DNA from: an uncultured Lachnospiraceae bacterium
GTDB taxonomy: Bacteria; Bacillota; Clostridia; Lachnospirales; Lachnospiraceae
Assembly: GCA_902496125.1 (NCBI GenBank)
Contig: CABUZU010000018.1
Coordinates: forward strand, 1 to 21,548
Length of the DNA: 21,548 nucleotides
Reading direction: 5' to 3'
Positions 9,003 to 16,702 of the stretch are shown here, in pieces. The notes under the pieces are model-generated. The model made no database searches. It was given only the letters and a program-made list of their open reading frames with translations, and was not told where the DNA came from. The position numbers were made by a program, and so were the translations under genes. Each line of letters starts with the position of its first letter. Within the stretch, counting starts at the first letter, position 1.

Positions 9003-10076
9003 CTAAACCTCTAAATAATATAACTCTGCCTGTGAGTAATGACTTAATAGTACTGTAATCAAATTTTCATGTTCTAAATACTCAATATCCTGTGGTGACT
9101 GATGGCCAACATAAACAATATGTGCATTTTGTTCTAGCTCATACATCTGTTCATATTGCATCCATACATTTTCTTTACCCTTGTGATATCCTGCCAAAAG
9201 TAATTTAGACATTGATCCGATAAATTCATCTTCTGATGAAATATCAAATACTACAAATCTTCCTGTATAACCATCCACCCATCCTACACGATGATTTCTT
9301 CCCATAGAAAGTAAATTTCTACTAATTGAAAAAAATATCGTAGCTGCTTTATGAATTTCATCTGGTGTTGCCATTTGTCCATCTATATTTATGGTTTCAA
9401 ATAATAATAAAATCGAATTTTCTAGTGGAAGTCCCGGTCTTATTACCATCAACTTGTCATATTTTCCACTAAGCTTCCAATGGATACTGCTTAGTTTATC
9501 TCCAGGCATATAATCTTTAATATCAAACATCTCTCCTGGGTCATTTCCAGGTTTTTTAGTTGAATATTCCATCGAATCTAAATCATCTAAGCTGCTTTCT
9601 TTTATCACAATTTCTTGTTCAAATGGAACTGGCCAAATATTTATTTTCATATTTTTTTCCGATAAAATATGGTAGGGAAAAACTCCCCAAATATCGTAAA
9701 AACAAATATCTGGTATCTTTATCTTGATACAACCACAATGATTGGTTGGAATTTCAAACTTCAGTATTTCTTCTTTTTTCCCCTCAAGACAACAAGAAAA
9801 ATACTTTTTATTTTCTTCCATTGTTAGAAGATTATTTAATCTAACGGTTATAACCAGCTTAGGAACTCCTATTCGTGAATAATTTTTTATAACAATCTGC
9901 TCATTACTAATATCAATTTGTAATTTCTTTGCTACCTGTCTATTGCATCCTAATGAAAGGATTGGTAATAACAAAATCACGATATCTAAAATTAGGAACA
10001 CTTGATTTAAGGTAAAGAAAAATACTATTCCTAAAAAAATCATACTCACCATCCATAGACATCTATTTTTTTTCAT
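9003..10076 (-). CDS. DUF58 domain protein, membrane-anchored
   Basis: 357 residues. Two hydrophobic segments at about 8-43 anchor the N-terminus. The middle is a beta-rich region, and the DUF58 signature lies at residues 176-215: PGNDPGEMFDIKDYMPGD, then SIHWKLSGKYDKLMVIRPG. DUF58 proteins have a von Willebrand A-like fold and are nearly always encoded with a MoxR ATPase and often a TgpA-like transglutaminase, exactly as here. Their biochemical role is mostly unknown; MoxR systems are thought to help assemble or activate envelope complexes. Only four bases separate its ATG from the moxR stop codon, and its ribosome site (AAAGG) lies inside the end of moxR, so translational coupling is likely. 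It probably helps mature or position the surface proteins of the operon; this is inference. Confidence 0.9.
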   Translation of the reverse strand: MKKNRCLWMVSMIFLGIVFFFTLNQVFLILDIVILLLPILSLGCNRQVAKKLQIDISNEQIVIKNYSRIGVPKLVITVRLNNLLTMEENKKYFSCCLEGKKEEILKFEIPTNHCGCIKIKIPDICFYDIWGVFPYHILSEKNMKINIWPVPFEQEIVIKESSLDDLDSMEYSTKKPGNDPGEMFDIKDYMPGDKLSSIHWKLSGKYDKLMVIRPGLPLENSILLLFETINIDGQMATPDEIHKAATIFFSISRNLLSMGRNHRVGWVDGYTGRFVVFDISSEDEFIGSMSKLLLAGYHKGKENVWMQYEQMYELEQNAHIVYVGHQSPQDIEYLEHENLITVLLSHYSQAELYYLEV

Positions 10077-10080
10077 AAGA

Positions 10081-11019
10081 TTACCTTTCTTCTATGGTTG
10101 GAATCGCAACTTCTTTTAAAATTTTATCAATTACATCGAATGCACTTACCTCATCCATACGAGCCTTTGGCTCTAATATTAAACGGTGAGTATATACATT
10201 GGGAAATACTTCGATTACATCTTCTGGAATGACATAATCTCTTCCTGATACAAAGGCATAGCTTTTTACCATATTACATAAGGCAAGTGCACCACGAGGA
10301 CTTACTCCTAAACGTACATAAGGCTCTACCCTTGTCTGTTCGGTCAAATGTGTAATATATTCATAGATTTCATCTGCAACATAGACTTCTTTGACTTGCT
10401 CTTGCATCTTAAGAAGTTCTTCCTTTGTTACTACCTTTTCAAGACTATCTAGTGGATTACTTGTATGTCTCTCTTTTAAAATATTGACCTGACTTTTAAA
10501 ATCTGGATAACCCATTTGCAAACGCACCATAAATCGATCGAGCTGTGAACTTGGTAACATCTGAGTTCCTGCACTTCCTACTGGATTTTGAGTTGCAATT
10601 ACGACAAATGGTTGTTCTAACTTTCTAGTTTCTCCATCAACGGTAACATTACCTTCTTCCATTACTTCTAGTAATGCCGACTGCGTCTTACTTGACGTTC
10701 TATTAATTTCATCCGCTAAAAGCAGATTGGTCATAACTGCACCTGGTACATAGGAAAGCTTTCCAGTATTTTTATCATAAACGGAAAACCCTACTACATC
10801 GGATGGAACACTATCGGAGGTAAACTGAATCCTTTTATAGTCAAGCCCTAATACCTTACTAAAACTAAGAGCTAACGTTGTTTTTCCAACCCCTGGAACA
10901 TCGTCTAATAAAATATGTCCTTTTGCAAGAATTGCCATTAGAACTCTTTCTACTGCCTTTTCTTTACCAATGATTACTCGATTTACTTGTTCTAATATTT
11001 GTTTTGCCTTTTCTTCCAT
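10081..11019 (-). CDS. MoxR family AAA+ ATPase
   Basis: 312 residues, the normal length for the family. Walker A is DVPGVGKTT at residues 40-48, Walker B LLLADE at 99-104 followed by INRTSSKTQSALLEVMEE, sensor 1 ATQNP at 142-146, the LDRF arginine-finger region at 160-163, and a sensor 2 segment in GVSPRGALAL near 235. All catalytic motifs are intact, so it should hydrolyse ATP. MoxR ATPases act in the cytoplasm as chaperone-like factors with DUF58 or VWA partners; here the DUF58 gene follows four bases downstream. GAGGAG lies about six bases before the ATG, and the previous gene ends 15 bases upstream. No VWA-domain partner other than the DUF58 protein is visible in the cluster. Confidence 0.95.
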   Translation of the reverse strand: MEEKAKQILEQVNRVIIGKEKAVERVLMAILAKGHILLDDVPGVGKTTLALSFSKVLGLDYKRIQFTSDSVPSDVVGFSVYDKNTGKLSYVPGAVMTNLLLADEINRTSSKTQSALLEVMEEGNVTVDGETRKLEQPFVVIATQNPVGSAGTQMLPSSQLDRFMVRLQMGYPDFKSQVNILKERHTSNPLDSLEKVVTKEELLKMQEQVKEVYVADEIYEYITHLTEQTRVEPYVRLGVSPRGALALCNMVKSYAFVSGRDYVIPEDVIEVFPNVYTHRLILEPKARMDEVSAFDVIDKILKEVAIPTIEER

Positions 11020-11034
11020 AGTTACTCCTCTTTT

Positions 11035-13092
11035 TTAATAAGTGTGTTCATAAGAGTCCTTTAATCCCTGTGAACCACCGGTTGCCTTATATGCGTTGAT
11101 GTCTTTACCATAAGCTAGTGTAAAACGTAAATTAATGCTATCACCATCTTTTGGTTCATATTCGGACATCCCATAAGATAAATATTTGCCATTTACTGAA
11201 TACATCCAACCAGAGCCTTGACAAAAATCAAATTCTCCTAAACGGTCTTTACTACAAATAAACTCTCCAGTATCACTATAACGATTTAAGGTCAATCCAT
11301 CTTCTTCGATTTCTTTTAACAAACCATCATCAATTCTATATCCTCTTGTGATACCAGAACGACTTACGCCTGATAAATAAAATCCATTATCTAAAGAACC
11401 GGTACCATCACAAACAAATCCATTGGCATCAAGTGCTCTTGTTATTAAGGTCGCTGCAGTATCTCCATAACAAACCTCTACTTTACTCTTCATTAACGTA
11501 CCTAGGTGAAGTACCTTCGCATCCATTGTGATAGTTGCTGTTCCGATTGGTGTACCTGGCTTAATATAAGTACAATTTAATGTATAATTAAAATCTTTAT
11601 AGCGTCCTTCATCGTCTGTTAAACGAACCTCTAATTGATTTTCTCCAGTATTTAGTTTTAATTTATATCGAATGTAATCACCAGAACCTATGTATTGAAT
11701 CTTTTTACCATTTAATCGGACTAAAACTCCATCATAGTAAATCGGATTTCCTTTATAATCGGTTGCTGATAATTTTAATGTAAATGTCTCTCCATTGATT
11801 TCCATTCCATCGGATACATTAATATATTTTAAAATCGGCTCAGTCTCTTTTGTTGCAACTGGTACATATTTAATTGTATAAGTTTCATTAATCGACTCTG
11901 CCCCTGTATCGGTAGCTTTAAGACGAATCGTATTATTTCCTGATTTTAAAATTGTTTCATAACTACCTTTATTACCAGTAATCGTATCTCCATTTACAAT
12001 TACTGTTAATTTTGCTTTTGAAGTACCATTTACAATCAATGCTTTGAATTTAAAATTCTCATTATTTACTGTCTGATTTTTTAAATTGGTATAAATGCTG
12101 TAATCTTTTTTTGATACAAACTCAACCGTATAATTTTTCTTAACACGATATTTATCCTTTTTTGCTTCTAAAGAAATTTGATTCTTTCCTTGTGCTAAGG
12201 TTACACTATAGTGTTCATTTTCTCCTTCTATCGTTTCTCCATTTAAAGTAACCTTAACATCTACCTTCTCCTCTTTATAGGAAGCCGATGCATTAAACTC
12301 AAAATACGGAGATTCTACCTGTGTATTTTTTAAATCTGTCGATAAGACTAATGTAGCGGTATCAGCAATGACATTGTAGCTTTTTTCCGCTTGTATTTTT
12401 CTTCCATAGCTATCACTATAAATGACAGATACTTTTATATTATTATTACCTTCTTGTAGGGATACTTTTCCTAAAAATTTTGATACCTCATCACCGTTAA
12501 CAAAAACTGTAACATTGACTACATCAAGTTCTTTATGTAAATGAGTAATGGTAAACTCATAATCAAGAGACGTTACAATTTCTCCATCCTTAATTGATGT
12601 TGTAAAATATTCTTCTTGTATCGGTTCATTACTTGTCGATTCTTCACTTGCTTCTTCGGGTTCTTTATGTTCAGAGCCTTCGGTTGTTTGTTCTTCACTT
12701 GCTTCTTCTGTGGTATTTTCTGACGATTCCTTTATTGTTTCTTCTGTTTTTTGTGTTTCTTTTGAGGAACTGTCTGTTTTCTTAGATGTGTTTTTAGACG
12801 ATTTTTCTTGTTGTTTTTTCGTAGACTTTTTCTTTTTCTTATTTTCTTCTTTCTTTTCTTTCTTGGTTTTTGTAATTGGATCTGTTTTCTTATTTTCTTT
12901 TAATGCACTTACTGCCTCTTTTGATAATTTTAATTCGTCTCCTTCAATTGCATACATATTCGAATACGATATCTTCGATTGTCCTATCGGATTCGTTGGT
13001 TCATCTCCATTTTGCAAAAATCCCAATACGAAAAGAGAAACTAAAATAAGAAGTACTAATATTGTAATTACAATATTTCCAATTTTTTTCAT
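11035..13092 (-). CDS. Membrane-anchored protein with Lys/Ser/Glu stalk, four Ig-like repeats and C-terminal DUF4430 domain
   Basis: 685 residues from the ATG at 13092, chosen for its AAGGGGA site seven bases upstream; an in-frame TTG at 13125 lies in the riboswitch terminator region and has no such site. Residues 4-26 are an uncleaved-looking membrane anchor. Residues about 67-160 are a low-complexity stalk, first Lys-rich and then Glu/Ser/Thr-rich. Residues 162-510 contain four Ig-like repeats of about 80-90 residues (VNGDxI, LxxGxNxIxLxA patterns). Residues about 516-662 are a DUF4430 domain, related to the C-terminal domain of transcobalamin and intrinsic factor: GDTAATLITRALDANG, GSGWMYSVNGKYL, PKDGDSINLRF. 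The domain contains Cys 541, 561, 613 and 624, which may form disulfides. It is the first gene after the cobalamin riboswitch, which together with the domain suggests a tethered corrinoid-binding protein. DUF4430 domains occur in many surface proteins and corrinoid binding is not proven for them. Confidence 0.88.
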   Translation of the reverse strand: MKKIGNIVITILVLLILVSLFVLGFLQNGDEPTNPIGQSKISYSNMYAIEGDELKLSKEAVSALKENKKTDPITKTKKEKKEENKKKKKSTKKQQEKSSKNTSKKTDSSSKETQKTEETIKESSENTTEEASEEQTTEGSEHKEPEEASEESTSNEPIQEEYFTTSIKDGEIVTSLDYEFTITHLHKELDVVNVTVFVNGDEVSKFLGKVSLQEGNNNIKVSVIYSDSYGRKIQAEKSYNVIADTATLVLSTDLKNTQVESPYFEFNASASYKEEKVDVKVTLNGETIEGENEHYSVTLAQGKNQISLEAKKDKYRVKKNYTVEFVSKKDYSIYTNLKNQTVNNENFKFKALIVNGTSKAKLTVIVNGDTITGNKGSYETILKSGNNTIRLKATDTGAESINETYTIKYVPVATKETEPILKYINVSDGMEINGETFTLKLSATDYKGNPIYYDGVLVRLNGKKIQYIGSGDYIRYKLKLNTGENQLEVRLTDDEGRYKDFNYTLNCTYIKPGTPIGTATITMDAKVLHLGTLMKSKVEVCYGDTAATLITRALDANGFVCDGTGSLDNGFYLSGVSRSGITRGYRIDDGLLKEIEEDGLTLNRYSDTGEFICSKDRLGEFDFCQGSGWMYSVNGKYLSYGMSEYEPKDGDSINLRFTLAYGKDINAYKATGGSQGLKDSYEHTY

Positions 13093-13123
13093 TGTTTTCC
13101 CCTTTTTCCCGTTTTTGGGTAAC

Positions 13124-13153
13124 AAAAAAACACGTTCTCCTCACCAGAAAAAC
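13124..13153 (-). terminator. Possible riboswitch expression platform: weak hairpin plus seven-U run
   Basis: Between the aptamer and the first gene the transcript can form a 7-bp stem (GUUUUUC, 13153-13147, with GGAGAAC, 13140-13134, including U-G pairs) over a six-base loop, followed by GUG and seven U residues (13130-13124). This is the layout expected of a cobalamin-controlled intrinsic terminator. The stem is weak as drawn, so longer pairing with the aptamer 3' side or a translational mode remains possible. Confidence 0.5.
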
Positions 13154-13168
13154 AAGCTTCGTTTCATC

Positions 13169-13318
13169 TATGGCAGGTCTCCTGACTTAGCTTCAACCTC
13201 TAAAGCACCTTCTCGATATCTTATCAATGGATTACGCTTTATTGTCTGCAATACAGTAGTGGTGACTGTCCCGGATTCTGACCGGATTCCCTTTTAACTA
13301 ACGAATTGTTATACCATA
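13169..13318 (-). promoter_or_regulatory. Cobalamin (adenosylcobalamin-type) riboswitch aptamer
   Basis: On the minus strand the leader contains the hallmark pieces in order: AAAAGGGAATCCGGTCAGAA and TCCGGGACAGTCACCACTAC (13296-13257), a degenerate TCCATTG B12-box-like element near 13232-13226, CGAGAAGGTGC (13215-13205), and the 3' signature AAGTCAGGAGACCTGCC (13188-13172). A P1 stem can form between UAUGG (13318-13314) and CCAUA (13173-13169), and CACC/GGUG can pair as a core helix. About 150 bases is compact for the class, because the peripheral stem is short. It lies in the leader of the DUF4430-MoxR-DUF58-transglutaminase-propeller operon. By family behaviour, bound cobalamin should lower expression. 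Confidence 0.93.
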
Positions 13319-13347
13319 TTGAAAATTTTTCCTATTTAGTATTTACT

Positions 13348-13376
13348 ATCATATAGCCTTTTTTATGAATTGTCAA
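13348..13376 (-). promoter_or_regulatory. Sigma-A promoter of the cobalamin-riboswitch operon
   Basis: TTGACA (13376-13371, a perfect -35) is separated by 17 bases from TATGAT (13353-13348). Transcription would start near 13341, some 23 bases before the aptamer and about 250 bases before the first start codon. The -35 shares five base pairs with the -35 of the divergent glpK promoter. Confidence 0.75.
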
Positions 13377-13398
13377 GTTCTTTTAAATAGTGTAAAAT
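13370..13398 (+). promoter_or_regulatory. Probable sigma-A promoter of glpK
   Basis: TTGTCA (13370-13375) and TAAAAT (13393-13398) are 17 bases apart, giving a start near 13405 and a leader of about 26 bases. A perfect TATAAT at 13404-13409 is also present, but it lacks a well-placed -35 and would start transcription inside the ribosome binding site. No CcpA cre-like operator was recognised. Confidence 0.6.
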
Positions 13399-13430
13399 AA
13401 AGGTATAATTTGTAATTGGAGGAAAATATT

Positions 13431-14927
13431 ATGTCGAAATATATCATGGCATTAGATGCAGGGACTACTAGCAATCGCTGTATTCTCTTTAATGAACAAG
13501 GTCAAATGTGTAGTGTTGCACAAAAAGAATTTACTCAATATTTCCCAAAGCCTGGCTTAGTTGAACACGATGCAGATGAAATCTGGTCTACTCAATTAGA
13601 AGTAGCAAAAGAAGCAATGGCTAATCTTGGAATTACCGCAATTGACATTGCAGCTATTGGTATTACAAACCAACGTGAAACCGCCATTGTTTGGGATAAA
13701 AATACTGGCGAGCCTATTTATCATGCCATCGTCTGGCAATGCAGGCGAACATCTGAATACTGTGATTCTTTAAAAGAAAAAGGACTTACTGAAATGTATC
13801 GCCAAAAAACAGGACTTGTCATTGATGCTTATTTTTCTGCAACCAAGGTAAAATGGTTATTAGACAATGTAGAAGGTGCTAGAGAAAAGGCTAATCGTGG
13901 TGAACTATTATTTGGTACCGTTGAAACTTGGCTAATTTGGAAACTTACTAAAGGTAAGGTTCATGTAACTGATTATTCAAATGCTTCACGAACGATGATG
14001 TTTAATATTAATACGCTTGAATGGGACGATGAAATTTTAAAGGAACTTGATATTCCAAAATCCATGCTTCCTACACCAAAACCATCTAGCTATATTTATG
14101 GCAATTGCAATCCTGAGTTTTTCGGTGCTCCAATTCCAATTGCTGGTGCGGCTGGTGACCAACAATCTGCTTTATTTGGACAAACCTGCTTTACAAAAGG
14201 GGAAGCCAAAAATACCTATGGCACTGGATGCTTTTTATTAATGAATACTGGTGATAAACCGGTCTTTTCTAATAATGGACTTGTCACTACAATTGCTTGG
14301 GGATTGGATAATAAGGTCACTTATGCATTAGAAGGTTCTATTTTTGTTGCTGGTGCAGCGATTCAATGGCTTCGAGATGAGATGGGATTTATTAATTCTT
14401 CCCAAGATTCTGAATATATGGCAAAAAAAGTAGACGATACCAATGGTTGTTATGTTGTTCCTGCCTTTACTGGACTTGGTGCTCCTTATTGGGACCAATA
14501 TGCAAGAGGAACTATTGTCGGTCTTACTCGTGGAGTAAATAAATATCATATTATTCGTGCTACTTTAGAATCTCTAGCTTATCAAGTCAATGATGTACTC
14601 ACTGCGATGAACTGTGACTCTGGAATTAAGCTTACTTCTTTGAAAGTAGATGGTGGAGCAAGTGCAAATAATTTACTAATGCAAATGCAATCCGATATCA
14701 GTGGAGCTCCTGTAAATAGACCTCAATGTGTTGAAACAACTGCTATGGGTGCTGCTTATCTTGCAGGCCTTGCAGTAGGATATTGGAAGAATAAAGAAGA
14801 TGTTATTAAAAACTGGCAAATTGACCGTACCTTCCAACCTGAAATTTCAAAAGAAGAACGTGATAAGAAAGTAAAACTGTGGAAGAAAGCAGTTACTTGC
14901 TCGTTTGACTGGGCAAAAGAAGAATAA
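13431..14927 (+). CDS. glpK: Glycerol kinase
   Basis: 498 residues, the normal length. It phosphorylates glycerol to glycerol 3-phosphate with ATP in the cytoplasm. The start is the ATG at 13431, eight bases after GGAGG; the in-frame TTG at 13416 overlaps that ribosome site and is rejected. FGGY kinase motifs are intact: DAGTTSNR near residues 9-16, TNQRET at 79-84, GAAGDQQSALFGQ at 239-251, and the GGASANNLLMQMQSD signature near 415. In low-GC Gram-positives GlpK is often activated by HPr phosphorylation of a His in a YHFYG-type loop; here the matching stretch is NPEFFG (228-233), with Glu229 at that place, so this control is probably absent. There is no glpF or glpD beside it. It is transcribed divergently from the cobalamin operon and converges on leuA. 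Confidence 0.97.
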   Translation: MSKYIMALDAGTTSNRCILFNEQGQMCSVAQKEFTQYFPKPGLVEHDADEIWSTQLEVAKEAMANLGITAIDIAAIGITNQRETAIVWDKNTGEPIYHAIVWQCRRTSEYCDSLKEKGLTEMYRQKTGLVIDAYFSATKVKWLLDNVEGAREKANRGELLFGTVETWLIWKLTKGKVHVTDYSNASRTMMFNINTLEWDDEILKELDIPKSMLPTPKPSSYIYGNCNPEFFGAPIPIAGAAGDQQSALFGQTCFTKGEAKNTYGTGCFLLMNTGDKPVFSNNGLVTTIAWGLDNKVTYALEGSIFVAGAAIQWLRDEMGFINSSQDSEYMAKKVDDTNGCYVVPAFTGLGAPYWDQYARGTIVGLTRGVNKYHIIRATLESLAYQVNDVLTAMNCDSGIKLTSLKVDGGASANNLLMQMQSDISGAPVNRPQCVETTAMGAAYLAGLAVGYWKNKEDVIKNWQIDRTFQPEISKEERDKKVKLWKKAVTCSFDWAKEE

Positions 14928-14930
14928 AAA

Positions 14931-14957
14931 ATCGGGCATATCTAAGATATGCCCGAT
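14931..14957. terminator. Shared hairpin terminator between convergent glpK and leuA
   Basis: A perfect 12-bp stem (ATCGGGCATATC with its complement at 14946-14957) has a three-base loop and lies between the glpK stop (14927) and the leuA stop (14964). Read on the minus strand the stem is followed by six T residues, a strong terminator for leuA. On the plus strand the run after the stem is AAAATTTT, weaker but adequate for glpK. Confidence 0.88.
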
Positions 14958-14963
14958 AAAATT

Positions 14964-16625
14964 TTAGAATAACTTATCCATTGCACTAAAGATTGCACGA
15001 TAAGATGCCTTGGTAATATTAGAACTACGACCTACACCATAAATCGTCTTGCCACTCTTTACATCTAATAGATTGATGTAAGCAACTGCTAATGCGTGAG
15101 AACCACTACTTAATGCATGTTCACTATAATCTAAGACTTTTACTTCATAACCAGTCTTTTGATAAATTGCTCTTGTTGCAGCATCAATTGGTCCATTACC
15201 ATCTGCTTCCTGAACCATTTCTTCGCCATTAAATTTAAATTTCAATACGCAGTGAGTATGAGAATCTTCTTCTTCGTTAATATCAGAAACTGCACAACTA
15301 ATAAATTCAAATGGACTATTTGCATGTAGATATTCTTCTTCGAATTTCTTTAGAATCTGTTCTGGTGATACTTCACCTTGTTTTTCAGCAATTGTCTGAA
15401 TAACATCTGCAAATTCCTTGTGCATTCCCTTTGGTAACTTATAACCATAATATGCATCCATAACAAAGGCTACACCACCCTTACCAGACTGGCTGTTAAT
15501 ACGAACAACTGGTTCATATTCACGTCCAATATCAGAAGGATCGATTGGAAGATAAGGAACTTCCCAAATTTCGGATTTTCTATCCTTCATCGCCTGGATA
15601 CCTTTATTAATTGCATCCTGATGAGAGCCTGAGAATGCTGTAAATACTAATTTACCACCATATGGATGTCTTGGATGAATCTTCATCTTGGTACATCTTT
15701 CATATACTTCTACAATCTCTTTAATATTTTCTAATTCAAGTTCTGGATTAATTCCTTGTGAGAACATATTGTAAGCAATATTTAAAATATCTACGTTACC
15801 AGTACGTTCACCATTACCAAATAATGTACCCTCTACTCTGTCAGCACCAGCAAGTAATGCAAGTTCTGTAGCTGCTACACCAGTACCTCTATCATTGTGA
15901 GGATGTACACTTAAAATAATGGATTCACGGTTTTTAAAATGTTTATTCATCCATTCAATTTGGTCAGCATATACATTCGGTGTATTCATTTCTACTGTTG
16001 ATGGTAAGTTAAAGATAATTGGATCTTCTTTTGTTGCACCCCAAGCTTCTTGTACTGCGCTACAAACCTCTAATGCATAATCAAGTTCTGTTCCTGTAAA
16101 GCTTTCTGGTGAATATTCTAAACGAATCTTACCTGGGAAATCCTTTACAAATTTCTTTACCATCTTCGTTCCATCAATTGCAATCTGTTTGATTTCTTCT
16201 TTTGATTTGTGGAATACCACATCTCTTTGTAAAGTTGAAGTCGAATTGTAGATATGTACAATTGCTTTATCAAGGCCTTCTAATGCTTCAAAAGTTCTCT
16301 TAATTAAATGTTCTCTACACTGAATTAAAACCTGTACCGTTACATCATCTGGAATTAATTTACGTTCTACTAACTGTCTTAAGAAATCAAATTCAATCTG
16401 AGAAGCTGCTGGAAAACCAACTTCGATTTCTTTAAAACCTAATTTTACTAATAAATTGAACATTTCAATTTTTTCTTCTACAACCATAGGCTCTACTAAT
16501 GCCTGATTGCCATCACGAAGGTCAACGCTACACCAAATTGGTGCACCCATAATTTCTTTATTAGGCCATTCTCTTTCTTTATAATCTACAACTGGTACTC
16601 TTTTGTATCTTTTATAATTTAACAT
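14964..16625 (-). CDS. leuA: 2-Isopropylmalate synthase (long, yeast-type LeuA)
   Basis: 553 residues, matching the roughly 550-residue LeuA type. It condenses acetyl-CoA with 2-ketoisovalerate, the first committed step of leucine synthesis. The TIM-barrel carries the metal and substrate motifs DLRDGNQAL (35-43), LSVHPHNDRGTGVAATELA (238-256) and GNGERTGNVD (270-279). NSQSGKGG (377-384) leads into the linker, and residues about 430-553 form the leucine-binding regulatory domain with GNGPIDA. A GGGGAGGA site precedes the ATG by about six bases. No T-box or leader peptide is visible in the 53-base gap to ptsI, so control is probably by feedback inhibition plus the promoter at the ptsI end. No other leu genes are adjacent. 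Confidence 0.97.
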   Translation of the reverse strand: MLNYKRYKRVPVVDYKEREWPNKEIMGAPIWCSVDLRDGNQALVEPMVVEEKIEMFNLLVKLGFKEIEVGFPAASQIEFDFLRQLVERKLIPDDVTVQVLIQCREHLIKRTFEALEGLDKAIVHIYNSTSTLQRDVVFHKSKEEIKQIAIDGTKMVKKFVKDFPGKIRLEYSPESFTGTELDYALEVCSAVQEAWGATKEDPIIFNLPSTVEMNTPNVYADQIEWMNKHFKNRESIILSVHPHNDRGTGVAATELALLAGADRVEGTLFGNGERTGNVDILNIAYNMFSQGINPELELENIKEIVEVYERCTKMKIHPRHPYGGKLVFTAFSGSHQDAINKGIQAMKDRKSEIWEVPYLPIDPSDIGREYEPVVRINSQSGKGGVAFVMDAYYGYKLPKGMHKEFADVIQTIAEKQGEVSPEQILKKFEEEYLHANSPFEFISCAVSDINEEEDSHTHCVLKFKFNGEEMVQEADGNGPIDAATRAIYQKTGYEVKVLDYSEHALSSGSHALAVAYINLLDVKSGKTIYGVGRSSNITKASYRAIFSAMDKLF

Positions 16626-16672
16626 TTCTCTTTCCTCCCCACGCTTCTTACTCTAAATATTCGATAATTTCT

Positions 16673-16702
16673 AGTATATCACATATTGCTATAACCGTGC
16701 AA
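16673..16702 (-). promoter_or_regulatory. Probable leuA promoter overlapping the ptsI stop codon
   Basis: On the minus strand TTGCAC (16702-16697) is followed after 18 bases by TATACT (16678-16673), preceded by TG one base upstream (extended -10). The -35 lies in the last codons of ptsI and the -10 begins right after its stop. This would give leuA expression independent of ptsI. Confidence 0.55.

Noticed and set aside
13093..13125. TTG start adding 11 residues to the DUF4430 protein
   Set aside because: It sits at the riboswitch U-run, has no ribosome site, and the ATG at 13092 has a well-spaced AAGGGGA.
12710..13297. Open frame of 195 codons on the plus strand opposite the DUF4430 gene start and riboswitch
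   Set aside because: It is the antisense of the Lys/Glu-rich stalk, hence Phe/Ser-rich, and runs through the riboswitch. It has no plausible protein features.
13416..13430. TTG start adding five residues to GlpK
   Set aside because: The TTG is part of the GGAGG ribosome binding site of the ATG at 13431.
16626..16678. T-box or leucine attenuator before leuA
   Set aside because: The gap is only 53 bases, with no leader peptide, T-box sequence or terminator/antiterminator pair.
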